From an uncultured Pelagibacteraceae bacterium (GTDB lineage Bacteria > Pseudomonadota > Alphaproteobacteria > Pelagibacterales > Pelagibacteraceae): a stretch of 64,000 bases of DNA. Shown here one piece after another: positions 52,735 to 61,197 of the stretch. Every line of letters starts with the position of its first letter. Within the stretch, counting starts at the first letter, position 1. The position numbers and the translations under genes are program-made. Under the pieces are notes generated by a model. It was not told the origin of the DNA. It searched no databases and was given only the letters and a program-made list of their open reading frames with translations. The stretch covers positions 1-64,000 of the forward strand of contig CACHML010000004.1 of NCBI GenBank assembly GCA_902580945.1, written 5' to 3'.

Positions 52735-54045
52735 ATGTTAGACCTAATAATCAAAAATGGAAAGTGTTATATTGATAAAGATCTTAAAGATGTAGATATA
52801 GGTATTAAAAATAGCAAGATCGTAAAAATTGGAAAGTTAAATGAAGATGCAAGTCAATCAATTGATGCAACTGGACTTACAGTTCTTCCCGGATGTATTG
52901 ATACTCAAACGCATTTTAGAGAACCAGGCTCAACAGATACTGAAGATTTAGCCACAGGAAGTAGGGCAGCAATTGTTGGAGGTATTACCTCGGTGTTTGA
53001 AATGCCAAATACAAATCCTGCAACCACAAATAAAGCAGAATTTCAAAGAAAAATAGATTTAGCAAAAAATAGAATGTATTGTAATCATGCATTTTATTTT
53101 GGGGCTACTCCCACTAATCAAAGCGAATTAGCTGACCTTAAGGGTTTAGATGGATGTTGTGGTGTAAAATTGTTTGCTGGTTCGTCCACAGGAACTTTGC
53201 TAGTTCATAAAGAAGAAGATATTGAAAAAGTATTTGAAAGCACATCAAAAATTGTTGCAGTTCACTCAGAGGATGAAGATATTTTAAATTTAAGAAAGAA
53301 ACTAAGAGAAAAAGGTAATGTTCATTCACATCCAATATGGAGGGATGAAGAATGTGCAATTTCTTCTACTAGAAAAATTGTTAAAATTGCAAAAAGACTA
53401 GGTAAAAAGGCTCACATCTTACATATTACAACAAAACAGGAAATTGATTTTTTATCTCAAAATAAAGGAGACATAACTTTTGAAATAACTCCACAACATT
53501 TAACTATGTTTGCTCCAGATTGCTACGACAAACTTGGAACTTATGCACAAATGAATCCACCAATAAGAGATAAAAGTCATTATGATCGTTTATGGTATGC
53601 AGTAAGAAATAATTATAATGATACTATTGGTTCGGATCACGCTCCTCATCTAAAGGTAAATAAAGATAAAGAATATCCAGATACCCCATCAGGAATGCCA
53701 GGGGTTCAAACTTTATTACCTGTTATGTTAAACCATGTAAATGATGGAAAACTAACTTTAGTTCAATTAATGAATCTTGTCTGTGAAAATCCAGCTAAAA
53801 TTTTTGGCATTATTGGTAAGGGATATATAAAGGAAGACTATGATGCAGACTTTACAATTGTTGATATGAATAAAATTATCGAAATCAAAAATGAAAAAAT
53901 TGAGAGTAAGTGTGGATGGTCACCTTTCGATGGACATAAGTTTAAGGGAACTCCAATATATACAATTATAAATGGTGAAATAAAAATGAAAAATGGTGAA
54001 ATTCTTGGTGAACCTTTGGGTAAACCATTAAGTTTTCAAGATTGA
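52735..54045 (+). CDS. pyrC: Dihydroorotase (class I type)
   Basis: A 436-residue cyclic amidohydrolase that closes carbamoyl-aspartate to dihydroorotate, two steps after CarAB. It has the metal-site segment CIDTQTHFREPGSTD, EMPNTNPATTN, KLFAGSSTG, VHSEDE, ILHITT and IGSDHAPH, then SGMPGVQTLLPVML. The first histidine of the usual HxH pair is glutamine (TQTH). Other dihydroorotase-like enzymes carry the same Q, so I keep the call, but the substitution means an allantoinase- or hydantoinase-like variant cannot be excluded. Confidence 0.82.
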   Translation: MLDLIIKNGKCYIDKDLKDVDIGIKNSKIVKIGKLNEDASQSIDATGLTVLPGCIDTQTHFREPGSTDTEDLATGSRAAIVGGITSVFEMPNTNPATTNKAEFQRKIDLAKNRMYCNHAFYFGATPTNQSELADLKGLDGCCGVKLFAGSSTGTLLVHKEEDIEKVFESTSKIVAVHSEDEDILNLRKKLREKGNVHSHPIWRDEECAISSTRKIVKIAKRLGKKAHILHITTKQEIDFLSQNKGDITFEITPQHLTMFAPDCYDKLGTYAQMNPPIRDKSHYDRLWYAVRNNYNDTIGSDHAPHLKVNKDKEYPDTPSGMPGVQTLLPVMLNHVNDGKLTLVQLMNLVCENPAKIFGIIGKGYIKEDYDADFTIVDMNKIIEIKNEKIESKCGWSPFDGHKFKGTPIYTIINGEIKMKNGEILGEPLGKPLSFQD

Positions 54046-54046
54046 A

Positions 54047-54379
54047 TTATATAGTTTTACTAGAATATATATTTACTAGTGTAACACCTATTACAATAAA
54101 AAACATTCCTATTATCGCTTGCCAGCTTAAGGATTGTTTAAAAAAAATATATCCTAGTATTGCAATTGTAAATATACCCAGTCCACTCCAAGTTCCATAA
54201 ACAATAGCAATAGGTAGTTTGTCAACAACAAATGTAAGTAAGTAAAAAGCTGATAAATAAAATATTGATAGAAATATTGTAGGAGTTAGTTTTGTAAAGT
54301 TTTGGGTTACAGGTAGCAACATGGTTCCACAAACTTCACAAATAATTGCTCCAACTAAAAATAAATATGTTTTAAGCAT
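54047..54379 (-). CDS. Small multidrug resistance (SMR) family transporter
   Basis: A 110-residue protein with four membrane helices. The essential glutamate of the first helix is present (AIICEVCGT, Glu15), and helix 3 has the VYGTWSGLGIFTIAILGYIFF pattern of EmrE/Sug-type proteins. It works as an antiparallel dimer that exchanges protons for cations such as quaternary amines or guanidinium. Its start overlaps the stop of the upstream acyl-CoA synthetase gene (TAATG), so the two are co-transcribed. The substrate is not known. Confidence 0.82.
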   Translation of the reverse strand: MLKTYLFLVGAIICEVCGTMLLPVTQNFTKLTPTIFLSIFYLSAFYLLTFVVDKLPIAIVYGTWSGLGIFTIAILGYIFFKQSLSWQAIIGMFFIVIGVTLVNIYSSKTI

Positions 54380-56274
54380 TATTTTATAATATTACTCTTG
54401 ATTAGATCATTTTTAATTTCATCCAGAATTGCAGGATCGTCGATTGTTGCAGGCATTTTATAATCTTCTTTGTCAGCTATTTTACGAATAGTTCCTCTTA
54501 ATATTTTTCCTGATCTTGTTTTAGGTAATCTTTTTATAACTATTACAATTTTAAATGCAGCAACTGGTCCAATTTTGTCTCTTACCATCTGAATACATTC
54601 TTTTGATATAGTGTCGTTAGCTTTTTCAACTCCAGACTTTAAAACAACTAAACCTATTGGCAATTGTCCTTTTAATTTATCTGCAATTCCAAGAACGGCA
54701 CACTCAGCAACAGACTGATGTTCTGATAACACCTCTTCAATTGCGCCTGTCGATAATCTATGACCAGCAACATTAATTATGTCATCTGTTCGTGACATAA
54801 TCCAAATGTATCCATCTTCATCAATGTGTCCTGCATCATAAGTTTGGTAATAACCTTTATAATTAGTCATATAATTTTCTTCATATCTCTTATCAGCGTT
54901 CCAAAGTGTAGGAAATGTACCTGGAGGCAAAGGTAATTTAACAACTATATCGCCCATCTCATTTGGTTTTGCTATTGAGTGATCTGGTTTAATAATTTTA
55001 ACATCGTAACCTGGAACTGCTTTGCATGCTGATCCATATTTAGTTTTTTGCATTTCTATCCCAGTACAATTTGAACTTATTGCCCAACTAGTTTCAGTTT
55101 GCCACCAGTGATCAATGACAGGAACATTTAAAAGATTTTCTGCCCACTTTAAAGTATCAGGATCAGCTCTCTCTCCAGCTAAAAACAATGACTCAAACGA
55201 ACTTAAGTCATATTTAGAAAAAAAATTTCCATTTGGATCTTCTTTTTTAATGGCTCTGAAAGCTGTTGGAGCAGTGAACAAAGATTTTATTTTGTATTCA
55301 GAAATTATTCTCCAAAAAACACCCGCATCAGGTGTTCCAACTGGTTTACCTTCAAACAATACAGTTGCACATCCTTTGAACAAAGGAGCATAAACAATAT
55401 ATGAGTGTCCTACTATCCATCCAATATCACTTGCAGACCACCAAACATCATTTTCATCTACATTATAGATATTTTTCATTGTCCATTTGAGAGCAACAAT
55501 ATGACCCCCAACATCTCTTACTATACCTTTTGGAATTCCAGTGGTCCCAGATGTATATAAAATGTAAGCAAACTCATTAGCTCCTATCTCAACACAATCT
55601 TTATTTTTCGCATTTATTAGAGACTCTTCCCAGCTTATCTCAAGAGGTGAATTAAGTTTCACCTCAAAACCTTTTCTTTGAAAGAAAATAACTTTTTCAA
55701 CTTTATGTTTTGCAAGTTTAAGTGCTCCGTCAACTAAAGGTCTATACTCAACTGTTCTACCTGGCTCAAATCCACAAGAGGCAGTAATTAAAATCTTTGC
55801 TTTACTGTCATCTATCCGACTTGCAAGTTCATTTGATGCAAATCCACCAAAGACAACTGAATGTATTGCCCCAATTCTCCCACATGCAAGCATTGCTATA
55901 ACAGCCTCCGGTACCATTGGCATATAAATAATTACCCTGTCGCCTTTTTTAATACCTTGATTATGAAGTGCACCAGCAAATTTTGAAATTTTTTCTCTTA
56001 ATTCATTGTAAGTGAATTTTGCTTTGTTATTTGTGATAGGACTGTCATATATTAATGCAATTTTATCACCATTGCCTTTATCAATATGAGTATCAATTGC
56101 ATTGTAACAAGTGTTTGTCACTCCATCTTCAAACCATTTATAAAATGGAGGTTTTGATTTGTTTAAAATTTTTGATGGTTTCTTAAACCAAAAGATATCT
56201 TCAGACACATTTTGCCAAAATTTTTCAGGATTTTGAATAGATTCTTGATAGATTTTGTTAAAATTGTCTTTCAT
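54379..56274 (-). CDS. Propionyl/acetyl-CoA synthetase (PrpE-like)
   Basis: A 631-residue AMP-forming synthetase that activates a short-chain acid with ATP and CoA. It has YNAIDTHIDKGNGDKIALIYD, the P-loop-like YTSGTTGIPKGI, WWSASDIGWIVGHSYIVYAPL, the DHWWQTETSW region, YDAGHIDEDGYIWIMSRTDDIINVAGHRLSTG and the adenylation lysine in TRSGKILRGT. The stretch ITASCGFEPGRTVEYRPLVD resembles PrpE more than Acs. The substrate could be propionate, acetate or 3-hydroxypropionate. It is divergent from the proteorhodopsin gene with about 210 nt between starts. Confidence 0.85.
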   Translation of the reverse strand: MKDNFNKIYQESIQNPEKFWQNVSEDIFWFKKPSKILNKSKPPFYKWFEDGVTNTCYNAIDTHIDKGNGDKIALIYDSPITNNKAKFTYNELREKISKFAGALHNQGIKKGDRVIIYMPMVPEAVIAMLACGRIGAIHSVVFGGFASNELASRIDDSKAKILITASCGFEPGRTVEYRPLVDGALKLAKHKVEKVIFFQRKGFEVKLNSPLEISWEESLINAKNKDCVEIGANEFAYILYTSGTTGIPKGIVRDVGGHIVALKWTMKNIYNVDENDVWWSASDIGWIVGHSYIVYAPLFKGCATVLFEGKPVGTPDAGVFWRIISEYKIKSLFTAPTAFRAIKKEDPNGNFFSKYDLSSFESLFLAGERADPDTLKWAENLLNVPVIDHWWQTETSWAISSNCTGIEMQKTKYGSACKAVPGYDVKIIKPDHSIAKPNEMGDIVVKLPLPPGTFPTLWNADKRYEENYMTNYKGYYQTYDAGHIDEDGYIWIMSRTDDIINVAGHRLSTGAIEEVLSEHQSVAECAVLGIADKLKGQLPIGLVVLKSGVEKANDTISKECIQMVRDKIGPVAAFKIVIVIKRLPKTRSGKILRGTIRKIADKEDYKMPATIDDPAILDEIKNDLIKSNIIK

Positions 56275-56421
56275 AGTGATTTGTTTTTTGATTCACTTTT
56301 ATAATGATTTTATGTAACAGGTTGTATTTAATTTCACAAAGTAAGTAAAATCAATACTTTTTAGAGGTCAAAAACTCTTCAATTAACTATTTTTTTTTGC
56401 TATCTAACCTCTAACTTTAGA

Positions 56422-56459
56422 CTAATCATTAGATTAATCTGTAGTTTAAATTTAAACTA
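56422..56459. promoter_or_regulatory. Three adjacent palindromes upstream of proteorhodopsin
   Basis: In the leader of the proteorhodopsin gene lie CTAATCATTAG (56422-56432, arms of 5 around one base), AGATTAATCT (56431-56440, perfect 10) and TAGTTTAAATTTAAACTA (56442-56459, perfect 18). The last ends 29 nt before the ATG. They could be operators for dimeric regulators or RNA structure in the leader. The rest of the gap from 56275 is AT-rich, and I could not assign a convincing promoter in it. Confidence 0.45.
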
Positions 56460-56474
56460 AAAAAAACTAACTAT

Positions 56475-56481
56475 GAGGGAG
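56475..56481 (+). promoter_or_regulatory. Strong ribosome-binding site of proteorhodopsin
   Basis: GAGGGAG, 6 nt before ATG 56488. It is one of the strongest Shine-Dalgarno sequences in the window and decides between two in-frame ATG codons. Confidence 0.7.
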
Positions 56482-56487
56482 TTTTTT

Positions 56488-57252
56488 ATGAAGACAATAA
56501 AAACGTTAGCTTTAGGCTTAGTACTCTTTATGAGTGTTACGGCGGCTAATGCAGCAACAGACTTTTTGAGAACAGATGATTTCGTAGGTATTTCATTTTG
56601 GTTAATCTCAATGGGTATGTTAGCAGCTACTGCGTTTTTCTTTATGGAACAAGCAAATGTAAGTTCACAGTGGAGAAAATCAGTAAACGTAGCTGGATTG
56701 GTAACTGGTATAGCGTTTATACACTATATGTACATGAGAGGAGTTTGGATCGAAACAGGTGAAACTCCAACTGTTTACAGATACATTGATTGGTTAATCA
56801 CTGTACCGCTACAGCTAGTAGAATTTTACTTAATTCTTTCAGCAGTAAGAAAAGTTGACACAAACATATTCTGGAGAATCTTAATAGGTTCACTTGTTAT
56901 GTTAGTTGGTGGATATCTTGGAGAAGCTGGATTCATTAATGCTACACTTGGTTTTGTAATCGGTATGGCTGGATGGATTTATATTCTTTATGAAATCTTT
57001 TCAGGAGAGGCAGGAAAAGTTGCCGCTAAGTCTGGAAATAAAGCTTTAGTAACTGCATTTGGAGCTTTAAGAATGATTGTTACTGTAGGTTGGGCAATTT
57101 ATCCATTAGGTTACATTTTTGGTTACCTAACAGGTGGAATAGATGGCGCTGCGTTAAACGTTATCTATAACTTAGCAGACTTTGTTAATAAAATCGCATT
57201 TGGTTTAATTATCTGGTCATGCGCAGTTTCTAACTCTGCAAGAAGAGCATAG
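56488..57252 (+). CDS. Proteorhodopsin, blue-absorbing type
   Basis: A light-driven proton pump of the inner membrane. The 254-residue protein has a signal peptide (to about residue 22, ANA/ATD) and seven helices. Key residues, with green proteorhodopsin numbers in brackets, are His79 (75), proton acceptor Asp101 (97), Gln109 (105), donor Glu112 (108) and Schiff-base Lys235 (231). Gln at site 105 marks the blue-tuned form. The start is ATG 56488: a strong GAGGGAG (56475-56481) sits 6 nt upstream, so the earlier ATG at 56473 overlaps the ribosome site and is rejected. A hairpin terminator follows. Retinal synthesis genes are not in this window. Confidence 0.97.
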   Translation: MKTIKTLALGLVLFMSVTAANAATDFLRTDDFVGISFWLISMGMLAATAFFFMEQANVSSQWRKSVNVAGLVTGIAFIHYMYMRGVWIETGETPTVYRYIDWLITVPLQLVEFYLILSAVRKVDTNIFWRILIGSLVMLVGGYLGEAGFINATLGFVIGMAGWIYILYEIFSGEAGKVAAKSGNKALVTAFGALRMIVTVGWAIYPLGYIFGYLTGGIDGAALNVIYNLADFVNKIAFGLIIWSCAVSNSARRA

Positions 57253-57271
57253 TAACAATTAGTTACAATAC

Positions 57272-57311
57272 AAAATAGGGCAAGTTTAATTACTTGCCCT
57301 ATTTTTTTTTG
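57272..57311 (+). terminator. Rho-independent terminator after proteorhodopsin
   Basis: AAAATAGGGCAAGT (57272-57285) and ACTTGCCCTATTTT (57292-57305) form a perfect 14 bp stem with a 6 nt loop TTAATT, followed by a T run to about 57310. It lies 20 nt after the proteorhodopsin stop and 17 nt before the ferredoxin start, so it should separate a highly expressed proteorhodopsin message from the genes behind it, perhaps with partial read-through. Confidence 0.9.
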
Positions 57312-57327
57312 TGCTTATATAAATCTT

Positions 57328-57648
57328 ATGGCTAAAATAAAATATATCGAACACAATGGTAAAGAGCATTTGATTGAAGTGCCAAATGGCCTTACTGTTA
57401 TGGAGGGTGCTGTTCAAAATGATATTCCAGGAATTGACGCTGATTGTGGTGGAGGAATGTCTTGTGCGACGTGCCACGTTTATGTCAAAGAAGAATGGCA
57501 TGATAAGTTACCAAAAAAAGAAATGGGTGAAGAGGATATGTTAGATCAAGCTTATGAGCCTAAATCAAATAGTAGACTAAGTTGCCAAATTATTATTTCA
57601 GATGATTTAGATGGTTTAAGTGTATATATGCCGGAGAAACAAGTTTAA
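57328..57648 (+). CDS. [2Fe-2S] ferredoxin, adrenodoxin type
   Basis: A 106-residue electron carrier with the four cluster cysteines in [11 protein letters not shown] (three) and RLSCQI (fourth), the adrenodoxin/putidaredoxin pattern. [14 protein letters not shown] and [13 protein letters not shown] are also typical. It overlaps the start of the ferredoxin reductase by one base (TAATG), so the reductase is the obvious electron donor. Similar ferredoxin-reductase pairs follow proteorhodopsin in SAR11 genomes; the electron acceptor is not identified here. Confidence 0.93.
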   Translation: MAKIKYIEHNGKEHLIEVPNGLTVMEGAVQNDIPGIDADCGGGMSCATCHVYVKEEWHDKLPKKEMGEEDMLDQAYEPKSNSRLSCQIIISDDLDGLSVYMPEKQV

Positions 57649-58661
57649 TGATTAAAACAGATGTTGTAATTATTGGAGCAGGCCCAACAGGTTTATTCTG
57701 CGCACATCAACTTGGAATTATTGGATTAAAATGTGAGATAGTAGATAACCTTGATAAAATCGGTGGACAATGCATAGAGCTTTATCCTGATAAACCAATT
57801 TATGATATTCCTGCAGTTCCAGAGTGTACTGGTGAAGAGCTTACTAAAAATTTAATAAAACAAATAGAACCATTTAGCTTCAACTTTCACTTAAACGATA
57901 GGGTTCAAGAATTAAGCAATAATAATAGTGTTTGGTTTGTTAAAACAACCAGCGGTAAAGAGTTCAGTACGCCTAATGTTGTAATAGCAGGGGGAGTAGG
58001 ATCTTTTGAACCTCGAAAGTTCCCCACAAAAAGTGCAGAAAAGTTTGATGGAAAATCTGTTTTATATTCTATAAAAGACAAAACAATTTTTAAAGATAAG
58101 TCAGTAGCTATTTTTGGTGGTGGTGACAGTGCCCTAGATTGGGCAATTGAACTATCAAACACCTCAAAAGTTTCACTTATACATAGAAGAGATGAATTCA
58201 GAGGCGCTCATGCAAGTGTTCAAAAAGTTAAAGAACTTAGTGAAAAAAAAATTATAAATTTGTTTACAAAGTATTCAATTAAAGATGTAAAAGGAAATGG
58301 ATCTCTAGAGGAAGTTGAAATTAAAAGTGAAGAAGGTGAAAGCAAAACTATAAAGGCTGATTATGTTTTAGGTTTTTTCGGTTTAATAATGCAACTTGGG
58401 CCAATAGCTGAATGGGGACTAAATTTAGATAAAAAAACAATACCGGTTAATACAGAAAATTTTGAAACTAATAAAAAGGGTATTTTTGCTATTGGGGATA
58501 TTTGTAATTATCCAGGAAAACTGAAATTAATATTATCTGGCTTTCATGAGGGAGCCTTAGCTGCTAGAGGATGTTTTAAATATGCAAGACCTAATGAAAA
58601 ATATAGGTTTGAATTTACTACTGCATCTAACACTATAAAAGACAGATTAGGTGTGAAATAA
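57648..58661 (+). CDS. Ferredoxin-NADP reductase, thioredoxin-reductase-like
   Basis: A 337-residue flavoprotein that exchanges electrons between NADPH and ferredoxin. It has the FAD motif IIGAGPTGLFCAHQLG, KIGGQCIELYPDKPIYDIPA, the NADPH motif FGGGDSALDWA with HRRDEFRGAHAS, and a late FAIGDICNYPGKLKLILSGFHEGALAARGCF. The CxxC pair of true thioredoxin reductase is absent, which fits the type 2 FNR family. It is coupled to both neighbours by one-base TAATG overlaps (58661 with the next gene). Confidence 0.92.
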   Translation: MIKTDVVIIGAGPTGLFCAHQLGIIGLKCEIVDNLDKIGGQCIELYPDKPIYDIPAVPECTGEELTKNLIKQIEPFSFNFHLNDRVQELSNNNSVWFVKTTSGKEFSTPNVVIAGGVGSFEPRKFPTKSAEKFDGKSVLYSIKDKTIFKDKSVAIFGGGDSALDWAIELSNTSKVSLIHRRDEFRGAHASVQKVKELSEKKIINLFTKYSIKDVKGNGSLEEVEIKSEEGESKTIKADYVLGFFGLIMQLGPIAEWGLNLDKKTIPVNTENFETNKKGIFAIGDICNYPGKLKLILSGFHEGALAARGCFKYARPNEKYRFEFTTASNTIKDRLGVK

Positions 58662-59287
58662 TGATCGAGCTATTTACGGCTGATACGCCTAATGGTTGGA
58701 AAATTAGTATAATGTTAGAAGAGATAGGCTTTGATTACAAAATAACCAAAGTAAATTTAAACGAAGGTGAACAACATAAAGCTGAATTCAAAAAAATAAG
58801 TCCGTTTAATAAGATACCAGTGATCACTGATCACGAAAATAAAAAGTCAATATTCGAGTCAGGAGCAATATTGATGTACTTAGGTGAAAAAAGTAAAATG
58901 TTTTATCCAGAAAATAATAGATTAGAGATAAATCAGTGGTTGATGGCCCAGATGGGTTTGATTGGTCCAATGATAGGTCAACATCATCAGTTTCATTATT
59001 ATCACCAAGGAAAAAGTGAATGGGGTGAGGAAAGATATTTTAAAATAACTAGAAAGTTATACGAAGATTTAGAAGCAAGACTGTCAACAAGTGATTTCTT
59101 GGCAGGTAAAGACTATTCTATTGCTGATATTGCCACATGGTCATGGATAGCACGTCACGAAAGACATGATATTGGATTAGAAAACTTTAAGGGGTTATCT
59201 AGATGGTTTGTTGATATTGCAAAACGTCCAGCAGTTATCAAAGGATTTAAAGTATTAAATAAAGATGCTGAAATAGATTATCCTTAA
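58661..59287 (+). CDS. Glutathione transferase, YfcG-like
   Basis: A 208-residue GST with an N-terminal thioredoxin fold (LFTADTPNGWKISIMLEEIGFDY; SPFNKIPVITD; ESGAILMYLGEK) and a C-terminal helical domain (DYSIADIATWSWIARHE). The TPNGWK start and overall order match YfcG-type enzymes, which have disulfide-reductase activity with glutathione. It is the last gene of the ferredoxin-reductase unit and may protect against photo-oxidative stress, an inference from context. Its stop shares TTAA with the convergent DksA gene. Confidence 0.88.
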   Translation: MIELFTADTPNGWKISIMLEEIGFDYKITKVNLNEGEQHKAEFKKISPFNKIPVITDHENKKSIFESGAILMYLGEKSKMFYPENNRLEINQWLMAQMGLIGPMIGQHHQFHYYHQGKSEWGEERYFKITRKLYEDLEARLSTSDFLAGKDYSIADIATWSWIARHERHDIGLENFKGLSRWFVDIAKRPAVIKGFKVLNKDAEIDYP

Positions 59288-59736
59288 ATATCAGCGTAAA
59301 CTTTTTCTTCTTTTTCGTGTTTCTCTTGAGCGGATATGCATAATGTTGCAACTGGCCTTGCCATTAATCTTTTAAGACCAATTGGTTCTGCAGTTTCCTC
59401 ACAGAAACCATATGTTCCGTCTTGAATTTTTTTCAAAGCTCCATCAATTTTTGAAATTAATTTTATTTGTCTGTTGATTGCTCTCATTTCAACATTTTTT
59501 TCTGTATATGAACTTGCTTGATCAACAATGTCTGCCGAAGCACTGTTGTCATCCATCGAAGCATTAAATATTGCTTCATTATTTGTTCTCTTTAGATCTT
59601 TTTTCCAGTCCATTAATTTTTGTTTAAAATATGCAAGATGTTTTGCACACATGTATTTTTCAGTTTCTTTTGGAATATATTTTTTAGAGATCTTTACCAT
59701 ACCCAATTTTATAAGTTTGGTGAATATATTCATCAT
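59284..59736 (-). CDS. DksA/TraR-family regulator with a two-cysteine zinc-finger region
   Basis: A 150-residue coiled-coil protein of the DksA family, which binds the RNA polymerase secondary channel and adjusts transcription, often with ppGpp. The coiled coil covers about residues 30-105, with an acidic tip region (SMDDNSASADIVDQAS), then the finger GFCEETAEPIGLKRLMARPVATLC. Only two of the four usual zinc cysteines are seen, a reduced form that I recall from other alphaproteobacterial DksA proteins. The start could also be the internal ATG at 59700. Confidence 0.85.
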   Translation of the reverse strand: MMNIFTKLIKLGMVKISKKYIPKETEKYMCAKHLAYFKQKLMDWKKDLKRTNNEAIFNASMDDNSASADIVDQASSYTEKNVEMRAINRQIKLISKIDGALKKIQDGTYGFCEETAEPIGLKRLMARPVATLCISAQEKHEKEEKVYADI

Positions 59737-59779
59737 TTATTAAGTGTCAAGAATGCATTAATTGTATAAATTAATAAAA

Positions 59780-61075
59780 ATGGCCATTTATAAAAAAAAT
59801 ATAAACAATATATTTTATATTTTTATCACATCACATTTATTGATCTGGACATTGATTCCAACTTTTACAAATCATAATTTGCCATTAGATACAATTGAAG
59901 CCTTAGCGTGGGGAAGCAACTTAGATTGGGGATTTAATAAACATCCTCCAGTAAGTGCTTTTTTATCGGAAATAATTTATTTTATTTTTGGACCGCAAGA
60001 TTGGGCGTATTATTTATTAAGTCAAATTTGTATTTTAGTTTCATTCGTTGTTATTTTTAAATTAGCAGAGGATTTTTTTGAAAATAAGGTTTATAGTTTT
60101 CTGTCTGTTTTATTGTTAGAGGGTATTTATTTCTATAACTTCACCACACCTGAGTTTAATGTAAACGTATGTATTATTCCTTTTTGGTCACTTTCTATCT
60201 TTTATTTATGGAAAGGAATTAAAAGTAATAAAATATTAGATTGGATATTCCTCGGTCTTTTTGCTGGTCTTGGGTTTCTTTCTAAATATTTATTTGTCTA
60301 TTTAGGTTTAGCAATAGCTGTTCTTTTAATTTATTTAATAATTAACAAAAAAACAAATTTTAAATGTTTGGTATCTTTAATTCCATTCTTTTTAATTTTA
60401 TCTCCTCATATTATTTGGCTATCTGAGAATGATTATGTAACTATAACTTATGGACTAATGAGAACTGGATCAGATGAAGTAAATATTTTCAGTCATTTAA
60501 AGCACCCATTCATATTTTTTCTAAAACAAATTGGAATATTGATACCATTCTTACTTATGATTTTAGTATTAATAAACAAATTTAAAATAAATATTAATTT
60601 GAATGACGATAAAATATTATTTTTGTTATCAATAAACTTAATCCCTCTTTTATTTATTTTTTTAACATCTTTTACTATGGGTGTTAAAATAAGAACTATG
60701 TGGATGACACCGTTTTATATAAGTTTTGGTTTGTTATTTGTTTATATTTTCAAATCTGAAATTAATTTTGAAAAAATGAAAGCTTTTACTTCTCTCTTTT
60801 TAGTCTTATTTTTTATTTCCCCAATTTTATATGTATATGTTTCTATTTCAAAAACTGACAAAAGAACTGATTTTAATGGAAAAAAATTAGCAAAACAGGC
60901 TAAAAATTTTTATGAAACAGAGGCAAATGATCTTGGAAAAATGGAATATGTTAAGGGTAATGAGTGGATTGCGGGAAATATATCTTATCATCTTCCAGAA
61001 AGACCAAAGTGGATTTATAGTTCAAAGGATCTTTACATGTGTAATAGAGATATGGAGTGTATAAAATATAAATGA
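59780..61075 (+). CDS. Membrane glycosyltransferase, GT39/ArnT type
   Basis: A 431-residue protein with about ten membrane helices. The first periplasmic loop carries TFTNHNLPLDTIEALAWG followed by NKHPPVSAFL, the acidic-residue region that in ArnT/PMT-type enzymes takes sugars from polyprenyl-phosphate donors. It probably adds a sugar to lipid A, a lipid or protein at the periplasmic face. I choose ATG 59780 rather than TTG 59762. Its stop overlaps the following small ORF (ATGA), and that ORF overlaps a GT2 gene, so the three form one unit. Confidence 0.8.
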   Translation: MAIYKKNINNIFYIFITSHLLIWTLIPTFTNHNLPLDTIEALAWGSNLDWGFNKHPPVSAFLSEIIYFIFGPQDWAYYLLSQICILVSFVVIFKLAEDFFENKVYSFLSVLLLEGIYFYNFTTPEFNVNVCIIPFWSLSIFYLWKGIKSNKILDWIFLGLFAGLGFLSKYLFVYLGLAIAVLLIYLIINKKTNFKCLVSLIPFFLILSPHIIWLSENDYVTITYGLMRTGSDEVNIFSHLKHPFIFFLKQIGILIPFLLMILVLINKFKININLNDDKILFLLSINLIPLLFIFLTSFTMGVKIRTMWMTPFYISFGLLFVYIFKSEINFEKMKAFTSLFLVLFFISPILYVYVSISKTDKRTDFNGKKLAKQAKNFYETEANDLGKMEYVKGNEWIAGNISYHLPERPKWIYSSKDLYMCNRDMECIKYK

Positions 61076-61197
61076 AATTTCAATTAAACCAAAAAAATAA
61101 AAAACTTTTATTCATTATTGGAATAATTGCTTTAATAGAACTTTCAGGGTATGGTTTTTTTGCCTCTTTATTTAGATTAATAAGTTCAGTGAGTTAA
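61072..61197 (+). CDS. 41-residue single-span membrane protein between two glycosyltransferases
   Basis: ATG 61072 overlaps the stop of the GT39 gene (ATGA), and its TAA at 61195-61197 overlaps the ATG of the GT2 gene (TAATG). Between them are 41 codons: a basic N-terminus (MKFQLNQKNKK), then one hydrophobic span of about 27 residues (LLFIIGIIALIELSGYGFF and on) with an internal Glu, and a short polar tail. Both junctions being of the coupled type argues that it is translated. I do not recognise the protein; a small subunit or stabiliser of one of the two enzymes is a guess from context. Confidence 0.65.
   Translation: MKFQLNQKNKKLLFIIGIIALIELSGYGFFASLFRLISSVS

Noticed and set aside
58661..59287. 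GST gene as an alternative stringent-starvation protein (SspA)
   Set aside because: The TPNGWK start and overall motif order match YfcG-type GST, and no SspB-like partner lies nearby.
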